From Polaromonas sp. C04 (GTDB lineage Bacteria > Pseudomonadota > Gammaproteobacteria > Burkholderiales > Burkholderiaceae_C): DNA of 32,568 nt. This document shows, piece by piece, positions 8,351 through 15,372 of the stretch (its first letter is position 1; each line of letters starts with the position of its first letter). The stretch is taken from NCBI RefSeq assembly GCF_002002705.1, contig NZ_MUNS01000018.1:1-32568 (forward strand), in the 5' to 3' direction. The position numbers and the translations under genes are program-made. The notes beneath the pieces were generated by a model, which saw only the letters and a list, made by a program, of their open reading frames with translations, did no database searches and was not told the origin of the DNA.

Positions 8351-8674
8351 TCATGATCCGTTCCCGACAATGCCCATATCGACGGGAATCTTGATGTAGA
8401 ACAGCTTGAGCTCCTCGCTGGCAAGATGCGCGAGAAAGTGTTGCGCATCTTCTTCCTTGAGTGCGAAACCGACCTCCACGAAAAGGTCTCCGGCCAGCTC
8501 GAAGAAGTGCTGCTCATGCATTTTGCCGTGGCGGCCGTAGCCGGCAATGGCGCGAAACGCCGAACCGCCGCGGATGCCCGTCTTCTTTGCTTCCTCCAGC
8601 AGCCATTCATAGGCCAGGATGCCTTGATGACGCTGGTTCTCCTGCACGTAAAACTTGAGGTAGACGCCTTGCAT
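8351..8674 (-). CDS. DUF190 family protein linked to crcB
   Basis: A 107-aa protein starting MQGVYLKFYVQENQRH, a typical DUF190 opening, with the family-like RGGSAFRAIAGYGRHGKMHE in the middle and a KIPVDMGI tail. DUF190 proteins have a PII-like ferredoxin fold and are often encoded next to crcB; the biochemical role is unknown, probably linked to fluoride or other stress. The ATG at 8674 has GAGG about 8 bp upstream and starts 11 bp after the crcB stop, so the two form an operon. A longer open frame to 8878 is antiparallel noise within crcB. Confidence 0.88.
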   Translation of the reverse strand: MQGVYLKFYVQENQRHQGILAYEWLLEEAKKTGIRGGSAFRAIAGYGRHGKMHEQHFFELAGDLFVEVGFALKEEDAQHFLAHLASEELKLFYIKIPVDMGIVGNGS

Positions 8675-8685
8675 GATGAGCCTCG

Positions 8686-9072
8686 TTAAATCTTGACGAC
8701 GGCACTGACGATCAGGATGCCGATCGCCGTGAATAACAGGGAACCGATTAAATGAATGCCCATGTGACCCAGGGCCCACGCATATTCCTGTCGGCTGAGC
8801 AGCGTGACGGCCTCCAGCGAGAAAGTGGAGAACGTTGTCAGGCCGCCCAGAAACCCGGTGATGATCAGCAGCCGCCATTCGGGCGCCAGCTCGCTGTAGT
8901 GCGTGAGGAAGGAATTGGCCAAGCCGATCAGCAGGCCACCGATCAGGTTGGCGGCTACGGTTCCGAGGGGGAGTGTGGGAAAGACCGGGTTCAGCCAGGC
9001 GCCGAGTTGCCAGCGCAGCAAGGCACCACAGCCGGCGCCGCCGAAAATCGCAAGAAAGGAAAGGCCGCTCAT
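8686..9072 (-). CDS. crcB: CrcB/Fluc fluoride ion channel
   Basis: A 128-aa inner-membrane protein with four hydrophobic helices. Hallmarks are FGGAGCGALLRW, GTVAANLIGGLLIGL with the conserved pore Asn, and GFLGGLTTFSTFSLE with the TTFST stretch that lines the fluoride path. It works as an antiparallel dimer exporting fluoride. I chose the ATG at 9072, which has AAAGGA 6 bp upstream, over the TTG at 9090. The gene lies downstream of the 6S RNA gene and upstream of a DUF190 gene. No fluoride riboswitch is visible before it. Confidence 0.93.
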   Translation of the reverse strand: MSGLSFLAIFGGAGCGALLRWQLGAWLNPVFPTLPLGTVAANLIGGLLIGLANSFLTHYSELAPEWRLLIITGFLGGLTTFSTFSLEAVTLLSRQEYAWALGHMGIHLIGSLLFTAIGILIVSAVVKI

Positions 9073-9101
9073 GTTGTCCTTTTTATTCAATAAGGCTGAG
9101 T

Positions 9102-9118
9102 GGTTGGTGCGGCCAACC
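9102..9118 (-). other. Short hairpin between 6S RNA and crcB
   Basis: GGTTGG and CCAACC can pair around a 5-nt loop, just past the 3' end of the 6S RNA and about 30 bp before crcB. There is no T-run, so it may mark RNA processing or weak termination of ssrS rather than a classical terminator. Confidence 0.3.
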
Positions 9119-9127
9119 GATGGAATA

Positions 9128-9302
9128 GGTGTCTGCGAATGCTACCGGACCCGCATCCTGAACCGGGGTTCAGGTGGGCGAGGGCAGCCTGGCGTTGGGT
9201 TCATCTGACGCGAGATGATCACGCTCGCCAGGCGATATACCAAGCCCGAGCTCTAAGAGCATTGGTTCAAGGAAATTAAAGCCCGGTACGCACCGCAGAC
9301 AG
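9128..9302 (-). ncRNA. ssrS: 6S RNA
   Basis: About 175 nt directly downstream of zapA, the conserved proteobacterial position of ssrS. The ends pair: TGTCTGCG at the 5' end with CGCAGACA at the 3' end. Near the 3' end CACCTGAACCCCGGTTCAGG forms the hairpin seen in 6S RNAs just before the closing stem, as in E. coli. The middle can fold as a long interrupted helix with an open bubble that mimics a promoter. 6S RNA binds the sigma70 RNA polymerase holoenzyme and adjusts transcription in stationary phase. A TACAAT box lies 5 bp before the 5' end. Exact ends are estimates. Confidence 0.85.
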
Positions 9303-9306
9303 TTTC

Positions 9307-9312
9307 ATTGTA
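9307..9312 (-). promoter_or_regulatory. -10 element of the 6S RNA gene
   Basis: TACAAT on the minus strand, about 5-7 bp before the predicted 5' end of 6S RNA. No clear -35 hexamer was found at normal spacing. Confidence 0.5.
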
Positions 9313-9340
9313 GGCGCAGATACGCCATCGCGGTGAGTTG

Positions 9341-9682
9341 TCAGAGCAGTTGGCCGTCGACCGACAGGGCGCTGTCGAGCCGCTCGATCAGGGCGCCCAG
9401 TCGGGGGTCTGCGCCAGCGTCTTCAACGCCGGGCGAGGCCGTGCCGGGCGTGGCGCTGGCCGATGCCCGTAGTGCCGCGGCGCTTTGCTGCGAAAACTCG
9501 GAGGCCAGGTTCAGCGCCGCCAGCACGGCGATGCGGTCGCGCGCCCTGACCTTGCCTGCATCGCGAATCTTGCACATGGCGGAGTCCACGCGTTCCACGG
9601 CATCGAGCAGGCTCGACTCGCCGCCTTCGGGGCAGCCCAGCAGGTAGCTTTGCCCCATGATCTGCACTTCGAGTTGCTTCAT
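9341..9682 (-). CDS. zapA: Cell division protein ZapA
   Basis: A 113-aa ZapA-family protein that promotes bundling of FtsZ filaments at the division ring. The N-terminus MKQLEVQIMGQSYLLGCPEG and the following Asp/Arg-rich helix with KVRARDRIAVLAALNLASEF match the family. The C-terminus is a coiled coil interrupted by an Ala/Pro/Gly-rich linker. It overlaps the zapB-like gene by ATGA and is followed by ssrS, the classical zapA-ssrS arrangement. Confidence 0.92.
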   Translation of the reverse strand: MKQLEVQIMGQSYLLGCPEGGESSLLDAVERVDSAMCKIRDAGKVRARDRIAVLAALNLASEFSQQSAAALRASASATPGTASPGVEDAGADPRLGALIERLDSALSVDGQLL

Positions 9683-9909
9683 CCGGCATCCTTTTGGGTC
9701 GTGCCCGCGCCTGATTCCGGCAGGCGCTCGAGCAGCGCATCGACGCGTGCGCGCGCCGCGCTCAGGCGCGACTTCAGGGAGTCGCGCTCGCGCGTGAGGG
9801 CGTCCACTTGTTCGGTGAGCAAGGCATTCGTGCGCTGCAGTTCGCCGTAACGCATGAGCAGGCGTTCGACGCGCTCTGCAATCTGATCAATGGGGGTCGG
9901 ATTTGCCAT
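9679..9909 (-). CDS. ZapB-like coiled-coil protein (TIGR02449/DUF904 type)
   Basis: A 76-aa protein, almost entirely heptad coiled coil: IDQIAERVERLLMRYGELQR then a run of charged and Leu residues. Small coiled-coil genes of this type precede zapA in many beta- and gammaproteobacteria and probably act with ZapA at the division site. It overlaps zapA by 4 bp (ATGA). It is divergent from the B12 riboswitch operon. Confidence 0.85.
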   Translation of the reverse strand: MANPTPIDQIAERVERLLMRYGELQRTNALLTEQVDALTRERDSLKSRLSAARARVDALLERLPESGAGTTQKDAG

Positions 9910-9962
9910 GGACTCTCTGGTGATTCAATACCAATTGTAGGGTTTGTGACAGTTTTAGACTT

Positions 9963-9968
9963 TACAAT
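9963..9968 (+). promoter_or_regulatory. -10 element of the btuB riboswitch operon
   Basis: TACAAT on the plus strand, about 7 bp before the predicted 5' end of the cobalamin riboswitch. No good -35 hexamer is seen. Confidence 0.5.
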
Positions 9969-9975
9969 TACTGCG

Positions 9976-10184
9976 TTGGTGCTCGCGGTGTGGTTCACAT
10001 GCCGCAGTTCAACGGGAAGCAGGGGGGTGCGCTGCCAACAGCAAACCTAACCTGCGCTGCCCCCGCAACGGTAAGCGGACGAATCCCTCCAGATTCGGTT
10101 TGCCGGTCACACAGCCACTGGGCGTCTTGAACACGCGCCTGGGAAGGCGACCCGCAAATTGCTCCGCCAGCCCGGATACCGGCC
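9976..10184 (+). promoter_or_regulatory. Cobalamin (B12) riboswitch
   Basis: About 210 nt with the conserved blocks in order: GGTGTGGTTCACATGCCGCA, AACGGGAAGCAGGG, GCTGCCCCCGCAACGGTAA, GCCACTGG, GGGAAGGCG and a B12-box end GCCAGCCCGGATACCGGCC. It lies in the 373-bp gap between the zapB-like gene and btuB. With the terminator at 10229-10266 it should shut off btuB and the genes behind it when adenosylcobalamin is plentiful. Confidence 0.95.
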
Positions 10185-10228
10185 ATCAAGGTGGCGGCCA
10201 TGGCTTGTCAAGCCCGGCTGCCGGTTAC

Positions 10229-10266
10229 GCCCAAGCACTGGCGGGGACGCCGGTGAGGGCTTTTTT
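10229..10266 (+). terminator. Rho-independent terminator, riboswitch expression platform
   Basis: GCCC and CACTGGCG pair with CGCCGGTG and GGGC around a GGGA loop, directly followed by six T. It lies 45 bp after the B12 box and 17 bp before the btuB ATG, so control is probably by transcription attenuation. Confidence 0.8.
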
Positions 10267-10282
10267 GCGGATTGTTCCCTCC

Positions 10283-12115
10283 ATGAAAACCTGTCTTTCC
10301 CGTGCGCGCCTTGCCGTGCTGCCGCTGGCGCTCTGCGCCGCGTTTCCCGTACTGGCGCAAAACCAGCCTGTCGCTTCGTTGCAGGAAACCGTGGTGACTG
10401 CCACGCGCGTCGCGCAACCGCTGGCCGACCTGGTGGCCGATATCACGATCATCGACCACGACACCATCGAGCGCAGCGGCGCCACCGGCGTGGCCGATGT
10501 GCTGAGCCGCGTGCCGGGCGTCGAGATCAGCCGCACGGGCAATGTCGGCTCTCCCACCGGTGTGTTCCTGCGCGGCGCGGAATCGCGCTTTACCGCGGTG
10601 TTTATCGATGGCGTGCGCGTCGATTCGCAGTCCACCGGCGGCGCTGCCTGGGAGGCCATTCCGCTGGCCCAGATCGACCGCATCGAAGTGCTGCGCGGCC
10701 CGGCGGCTGCGGTGTATGGCTCCGACGCGATCGGCGGCGTGATCCAGCTGTTCACGCGCAAAGGCGAGGGCGCGTTTTCGCCCTCCATCGGCGTCGGATT
10801 CGGCACCTACAACATGAAGAAAGTGGACGCAGCCCTCAGCGGCGCCAGCGGCGCGTTCGATTACTCGCTCGGGCTCGCCAGGGAAACCAGCACGGGGTTT
10901 GATTCGCAAACGGGCACGCCCCACAACCCGGACAACGACGGCTATCGCAGCGAGTCGGGGAACGCCAGGCTCGGGTTCCAGCTCAGCAAGACGCAGCGTG
11001 TGGAAGTGACGGCGCTGGCGAGCGAGGTGAATTCGCAATACGATGCTTTCGGCTTCAACCCTTTGAGCCCGGTGGACGACCACGGCCGGCACAAGCTGGA
11101 CGCCATCGGCCTGAACTGGCTGTCGCAATGGAGCGATGTGTACAGCACCAAACTGAGCGTGACCGATTCGCGCGATCGTTACGAAACGACGCCGTCGCCC
11201 TACCTGGCGGAGACCCATTTGCGCGGCTATCTGCTTCAAAATGAGTTGCGGCTGGGCGAGCACCTGCTGACCGCAGCGCTGGAGCGCAAGGAGGACCACC
11301 TGGACAATGCCCCGATCGACGCGGATCGCTCGCAGAATGCGCTCGCGCTGGGCTACGGCTGGACGCACCAGCGGCACACGCTGCAGCTCAATGTGCGCCG
11401 CGACCAGGACAGCGCGTTTGGCGGGCGCACGACCGGCAGCGCCGCCTACGGCTTTGCGCTCACGCCGCAATGGCGTGCCACCGCCTCGGCCGGCACGGCG
11501 TTCCGCGCGCCCACGCTGTACCAGCTGTTCAGCCAGTACGGCGTGCCGACCCTGCAGCCCGAAACCAGCCGCAACGTGGAGCTGGGCGTGCGCTACGCGC
11601 AAGGCAGCGCCAGTTTCAGCGTCTCGGCGTACCGCAACCGGGTCGCCAACCTGATCAGCTTCGCGGCGCCCGGACCCTGCGCGTCCCCGTTCGGCTGCTA
11701 CACCAACACCGCACAAGCCGAGTACTCGGGCGTGACGTTCTCGGGTGGCCAGCAACTGGGCCGCGTGAATCTTCATGCGTCGCTGGATATCCAGGACCCG
11801 CGTGACCTGGCCACGGGCAATTTGCTGGCGCGGCGCGCGCGCCAGCACGGCACCCTGGGGGCCGACACCCACATCGCCGCGTGGACCGTGGGCGCCGAAG
11901 CCCAGTTCTCCGGCCGGCGCTATGACGATGCCGCCAACATGCAGCCCCTGGGCGGCTACGCCTTGATCGGCCTGTACGTCAGCACCCACCTGAGCAAAGA
12001 CTGGACGCTGCTTGCCCGCGTTGACAACCTGGCGGACAAAAACTACCAGTTGGCGTATTCCTACGTCACCCCCGGGCGTACGTTTTACGCGGGGCTGAGG
12101 TGGGCGCCGCAGTAA
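10283..12115 (+). CDS. btuB: TonB-dependent cobalamin receptor BtuB
   Basis: A 610-aa outer-membrane receptor for vitamin B12 and other corrinoids, energised by TonB-ExbBD. A signal peptide ends at PVLAQ, and a TonB box ETVVTATR follows at once. The plug domain holds the typical VLSRVPGVEI, GVFLRGAESRFTAVFIDGVR and IEVLRGPAAAVYGSDAIGG. The rest is a 22-strand barrel ending in an aromatic-rich C-terminus (TFYAGLRWAPQ). I chose the ATG at 10283 because the signal peptide starts there; the frame upstream runs through the riboswitch. No strong Shine-Dalgarno sequence precedes it. First gene of the B12-controlled operon. Confidence 0.95.
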   Translation: MKTCLSRARLAVLPLALCAAFPVLAQNQPVASLQETVVTATRVAQPLADLVADITIIDHDTIERSGATGVADVLSRVPGVEISRTGNVGSPTGVFLRGAESRFTAVFIDGVRVDSQSTGGAAWEAIPLAQIDRIEVLRGPAAAVYGSDAIGGVIQLFTRKGEGAFSPSIGVGFGTYNMKKVDAALSGASGAFDYSLGLARETSTGFDSQTGTPHNPDNDGYRSESGNARLGFQLSKTQRVEVTALASEVNSQYDAFGFNPLSPVDDHGRHKLDAIGLNWLSQWSDVYSTKLSVTDSRDRYETTPSPYLAETHLRGYLLQNELRLGEHLLTAALERKEDHLDNAPIDADRSQNALALGYGWTHQRHTLQLNVRRDQDSAFGGRTTGSAAYGFALTPQWRATASAGTAFRAPTLYQLFSQYGVPTLQPETSRNVELGVRYAQGSASFSVSAYRNRVANLISFAAPGPCASPFGCYTNTAQAEYSGVTFSGGQQLGRVNLHASLDIQDPRDLATGNLLARRARQHGTLGADTHIAAWTVGAEAQFSGRRYDDAANMQPLGGYALIGLYVSTHLSKDWTLLARVDNLADKNYQLAYSYVTPGRTFYAGLRWAPQ

Positions 12116-12133
12116 TGACGGAGCCGGTCTTGT

Positions 12134-13495
12134 ATGTCTGACGCCGTCCGCTGTCCCGTCATCCTGGTCGCGGCGCCGGCGTCCGGCCAGGGCAAGACCA
12201 CGGTGGCCTGTGCGCTGGCGCGCTGGCACACGCGCCAGGGCCGGCGCGTGCGGGTGTTCAAGTGTGGGCCGGATTTTCTGGACCCGCACTGGCTGGCGCT
12301 GGCCAGCGGCGCGCCGGTGCACCAGCTCGACCTTTGGATGACCGGCGAGGCCGACTGCCGCCAGCGCCTGTACCAGGCGGCGCAGCAGGCCGACCTCCTG
12401 ATCGTCGAAGGCGTGATGGGCCTGTTCGACGGCACGCCCAGTGCGGCCGACCTGGCGCAGCGCTTTGACCTGCCGGTGCTGGCGGTGGTTGACGCCTCGG
12501 CCATGGCGGATACCTTTGGCGCGCTGGCGTTTGGTTTGCAGCATTACCGGCTGGGCCTGCGCTGGGCCGGCGTGCTGGCCAATCGCGTCGCCGGCGAGCG
12601 CCATGCCGACATGCTGCGGACCAGCTTGCGCGAGCCCGCGCACTGGCTCGGGGCCTTGCTGCGCAACCCGGCGCTGGCGTTGCCGGAGCGGCATCTGGGC
12701 CTGACCGTGGCCGGCGAGGTTGATGACGCCATGGCGCGGCTCGATGCGGCGGCCGATGCGCTGGCAGGCACACCGCTCGCGCAGATGTCCGGCGCCGACC
12801 TGCAGCGTTGGGCCGTGTCGCTCGAGCCGGCCGCGAACGATGCCGCGCCAGCCACGAACGCGCAACCCCTGTCCGGCATGACGGTAGCCGTGGCGCGCGA
12901 CGCGGCCTTCTGCTTCATCTATGCGGCCAACCTGGAATGTCTGCAGGCGCTGGGCGCCAGGCTGGTGTTTTTCTCGCCGCTGGCGGACGCCGCGCTGCCC
13001 GACTGTGACGCGGTGTGGCTACCCGGCGGCTACCCGGAACTGCACGCCGAACCACTGGGGCGCAACGAGGGTCTGCGCGATAGCCTGGCCGCGCACGTGG
13101 CGCAGCACAAGCCCGTGTGGGCCGAGTGCGGCGGCATGATGGCGCTGTTCGATGAAATCGTCACGACGGACGGCCAGGTGCATGCGCAATGGGGCCTGCT
13201 GCCCGGCCGCATCACCATGCAACAACGTCTGGCCGCCCTCGGACCGCAGCAGCTTGCGATTGACGGGCAGCTGCTGCGCGGTCACAGCTTCCATTACTCG
13301 ACCTGCGCCACACCGCTGGCGGCCCACGCGCGCACTGCGCGGCCCGGCTGCGAGGCGGCGCCCGATGCGGGCGAGGCCTTGTACGAGGTAGGCAGCCTTC
13401 GCGCCAGCTATTTCCACGCGTGGTTTGCGTCCAATCCACAGGCGGTGGCGGCCCTGTTCGCGCGCCGGACCGGCACCGGGGGAGCCATTTCATGA
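12134..13495 (+). CDS. cobB: Cobyrinate a,c-diamide synthase
   Basis: A 453-aa cytoplasmic amidotransferase that amidates the a and c side chains of cobyrinic acid (or hydrogenobyrinic acid) with glutamine and ATP. The ATP-binding P-loop-like APASGQGKTT is at the N-terminus and FKCGPDFLDP follows. VVEGVMGLFDG-type sequence is present as LIVEGVMGLFDG. The C-terminal GATase half has WLPGGYPELH, the catalytic Cys332 in WAECGGMM, and the terminal His region SYFHAWF. The name CbiA applies in anaerobic-pathway organisms. It starts 18 bp after btuB and overlaps the next gene by ATGA. Confidence 0.93.
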   Translation: MSDAVRCPVILVAAPASGQGKTTVACALARWHTRQGRRVRVFKCGPDFLDPHWLALASGAPVHQLDLWMTGEADCRQRLYQAAQQADLLIVEGVMGLFDGTPSAADLAQRFDLPVLAVVDASAMADTFGALAFGLQHYRLGLRWAGVLANRVAGERHADMLRTSLREPAHWLGALLRNPALALPERHLGLTVAGEVDDAMARLDAAADALAGTPLAQMSGADLQRWAVSLEPAANDAAPATNAQPLSGMTVAVARDAAFCFIYAANLECLQALGARLVFFSPLADAALPDCDAVWLPGGYPELHAEPLGRNEGLRDSLAAHVAQHKPVWAECGGMMALFDEIVTTDGQVHAQWGLLPGRITMQQRLAALGPQQLAIDGQLLRGHSFHYSTCATPLAAHARTARPGCEAAPDAGEALYEVGSLRASYFHAWFASNPQAVAALFARRTGTGGAIS

Positions 13496-14313
13496 GTGCC
13501 TTGAATTTTGAATTGCAGAACGGCCCGCAGCGCATCGTCTGCATGACCGAAGAAACCACCGAGTGGCTTTACCTGCTGGGCGAGGAGGCCCGCATCGTCG
13601 GCATCTCCGGCTACACCGTGCGGCCGCGCCGCGCGCGCGAGGAAAAGCCCAAGGTCAGCGCCTTCATCAACGCGAAGATCGACAAGATCCTGGCTTTGAA
13701 GCCCGACTGCGTGTTCGGTTTTTCCGATATGCAGGCGGATATTGCGGCCGAGCTGATTCGCCACGGCGTGCAGGTCACGGTCTTCAACCAGCGCAGCGTG
13801 GCCGAGATTTTCTCCATGATGAGTCAGGTCGCCGCCATGGTGGGGCAGGTGGCGCGCGGACAGGCGCTGATGCAGACCATGCTGGAGGGCTTGCGTGCCA
13901 TCGAACAGGCCGCCGCCGCCTTGCCGCGTCGCCCGCGCGTGTTTTTCGAGGAGTGGGACGAGCCGCACATCAGCGCGATCCGCTGGGTCTCCGAGCTGAT
14001 TGGCATCGCGGGCGGCGACGACTGCTTCCCCGAACTGGCGGCGCAGTCCATGGGCAAGAACCGCATCGTTGCCGACGGCCTTGATGTCGTGCGGCGCAAC
14101 CCCGACATCATCATCGGTTCGTGGTGCGGCAAGAAATTCCGGCCCGAGAAAGTCGCGGCGCGAGCGGGCTGGCAGGACGTGAACGCGGTGCGGGGCGGCC
14201 AGCTGTTCGAGGTCAAGTCCGCCGACATCCTGCAGCCCGGCCCGGCCGCCCTGACCGACGGGGTGGCTCACCTGCACCGCATCATCATGGCGTGGAGTGC
14301 ACAGCATGACTGA
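13492..14313 (+). CDS. BtuF-like corrinoid-binding protein without signal peptide
   Basis: A 273-aa protein with the two-lobed TroA/BtuF fold pattern: PQRIVCMTEETTEWLYLLG at the start, VGISGYTVRPRRA, KIDKILALKPDCVFGFSDMQ and GGDDCFPELA. Unlike BtuF it has no signal peptide or lipobox; the N-terminus MSALNFELQ is polar. The ATG at 13492 overlaps the cobB stop, and an upstream extension to 13420 adds no hydrophobic stretch. It may bind corrinoid in the cytoplasm, or be an exported protein that lost its leader. A true BtuF with signal peptide is encoded 200 bp downstream. Confidence 0.8.
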   Translation: MSALNFELQNGPQRIVCMTEETTEWLYLLGEEARIVGISGYTVRPRRAREEKPKVSAFINAKIDKILALKPDCVFGFSDMQADIAAELIRHGVQVTVFNQRSVAEIFSMMSQVAAMVGQVARGQALMQTMLEGLRAIEQAAAALPRRPRVFFEEWDEPHISAIRWVSELIGIAGGDDCFPELAAQSMGKNRIVADGLDVVRRNPDIIIGSWCGKKFRPEKVAARAGWQDVNAVRGGQLFEVKSADILQPGPAALTDGVAHLHRIIMAWSAQHD

Positions 14314-14512
14314 GCCGTTGGCACTGGCCCGCAGCGAGCTGATGCCGGCCATCGACGCTGCCGGGCCTGCGGATCAGGGTGATGAGAATAATCAAGAATT
14401 TAAGCAAAAAGTGCCTGAAGCCCTTGATACATCTGCGCTGGTAGCTATGTTTCCAGGAGCAGTCGGCAGCGCACCCGCCCCGATCAAGGGCATCCCGGAA
14501 GACGCTTCATGA
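14306..14512 (+). pseudogene. Possible cobU relic between two btuF-type genes
   Basis: A 68-codon frame starting MTEPLALARSELM, overlapping the preceding gene by 8 bp and the ATG of btuF by 4 bp. Such coupling implies a gene once stood here. The opening resembles the start of CobU/CobP (adenosylcobinamide kinase/guanylyltransferase), which continues with ILGGxxSGKS, but the P-loop and all core motifs are absent. The tail (IKGIPEDAS) vaguely resembles the CobU end. The middle is a family B repeat (14385-14455). I read it as a cobU with almost everything deleted; a novel small protein is the alternative. Confidence 0.35.
14385..14455 (-). repeat. Dispersed repeat, family B, reverse orientation
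   Basis: On the minus strand ACATAGCTACCAGCGC, TATCAAGGGCTTCAGGC and TTTTTGCTTAAATTC align with the copies at 7249-7315 and 8194-8262. It is clearly more AT-rich than its surroundings and lies inside the small frame between the two btuF-type genes. Confidence 0.6.
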
Positions 14513-15372
14513 AGAAACTGCTCGCGCTCCTGCTGGTGTGGTGCGCGCTGCTGGGCTCACAGGCTGCGTCGGTGCTGCAAATCACCGATGACCGCGGCGT
14601 GGCGGTCATGCTGGCCGCGCCGCCGCAGCGCATCGTGAGCCTGCTGCCGTCGCTGACCGAGAGCGTGTGCGCGCTCGGCGCCTGCGCGCGCCTGGTCGGC
14701 GTGGACCGCTATTCCAACTATCCGGCCTCCGTGCGGACCCTGCCGCAAATGGGCGGCGGGCTCGACCCCAACATCGAGGCCGTCGTCGCGCTCAAGCCCG
14801 ACGTGGTGCTGCTGGCCACCTCGTCGCGCGCCAGCCAGCGGCTCGAATCGCTGGGCCTCAAGGTGGTGGCGCTGGAGCCCCACAGCTACGCCGATGTGCG
14901 CCGCGTGCTGGACAAGATCGGCCAGGTGCTGGCCGTGCCCGACGCGCAGCGCGTCTGGCGCGTGATCGATGCCGGCGTGTCGGCGGCCGCGCAGTCGCTG
15001 CCGCAGCGGGTGCGCAACACGCGGGTTTATTTCGAGGTGAATGGCGGACCCTATGCGGCCGGCGCATCGTCCTTCATGGGCGAGACCCTGACGCGCCTGG
15101 GCGCGGTGAACATCGTGCCGGCGGCGCTCGGGCCGTTTCCCAAGCTCAACCCCGAATACGTGGTGCGCGCCGACCCGGACGTGATCATGGTAGGCGAGCG
15201 CAGTGCGCAAGGCCTGGCGCAGCGCCCCGGCTGGGCCGGCATGCGTGCGATCCGTGAGCAGCGCATCTGCGTGTTCACGCCGCAGCAGATGGACGTGCTG
15301 ATCCGTGCCGGTCCGCGCATGGCGCAGGCGGCGCGACTGATGGCGCAGTGCCTGCAGGACAAGGCGCCATGA
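14509..15372 (+). CDS. btuF: Periplasmic cobalamin-binding protein BtuF
   Basis: A 287-aa periplasmic binding protein delivering corrinoid to BtuCD. A signal peptide covers about residues 1-19 (KKLLALLLVWCALLGSQAA). The mature protein has the class III pattern PQRIVSLLPSLTESVCALG, LVGVDRYSNYP and LPQMGGGLDPNIEAVVALKP, a long linker helix, and GPFPKLNPEYVVRADPDVI in the second lobe. Length is normal. It overlaps both neighbours by ATGA. Confidence 0.92.
   Translation: MKKLLALLLVWCALLGSQAASVLQITDDRGVAVMLAAPPQRIVSLLPSLTESVCALGACARLVGVDRYSNYPASVRTLPQMGGGLDPNIEAVVALKPDVVLLATSSRASQRLESLGLKVVALEPHSYADVRRVLDKIGQVLAVPDAQRVWRVIDAGVSAAAQSLPQRVRNTRVYFEVNGGPYAAGASSFMGETLTRLGAVNIVPAALGPFPKLNPEYVVRADPDVIMVGERSAQGLAQRPGWAGMRAIREQRICVFTPQQMDVLIRAGPRMAQAARLMAQCLQDKAP

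Noticed and set aside
9073-9130. Fluoride riboswitch before crcB
   Set aside because: No GGNGATGGNNTTCGCC-like stem or GATGRCTCC tail is visible; the upstream DNA is better explained by the 6S RNA gene and a small hairpin.
10208-12865. 885-aa open frame on the minus strand
   Set aside because: It is antisense to btuB and cobB, is full of Arg, Gln, His and Ala typical of high-GC shadow frames, and has no family features.
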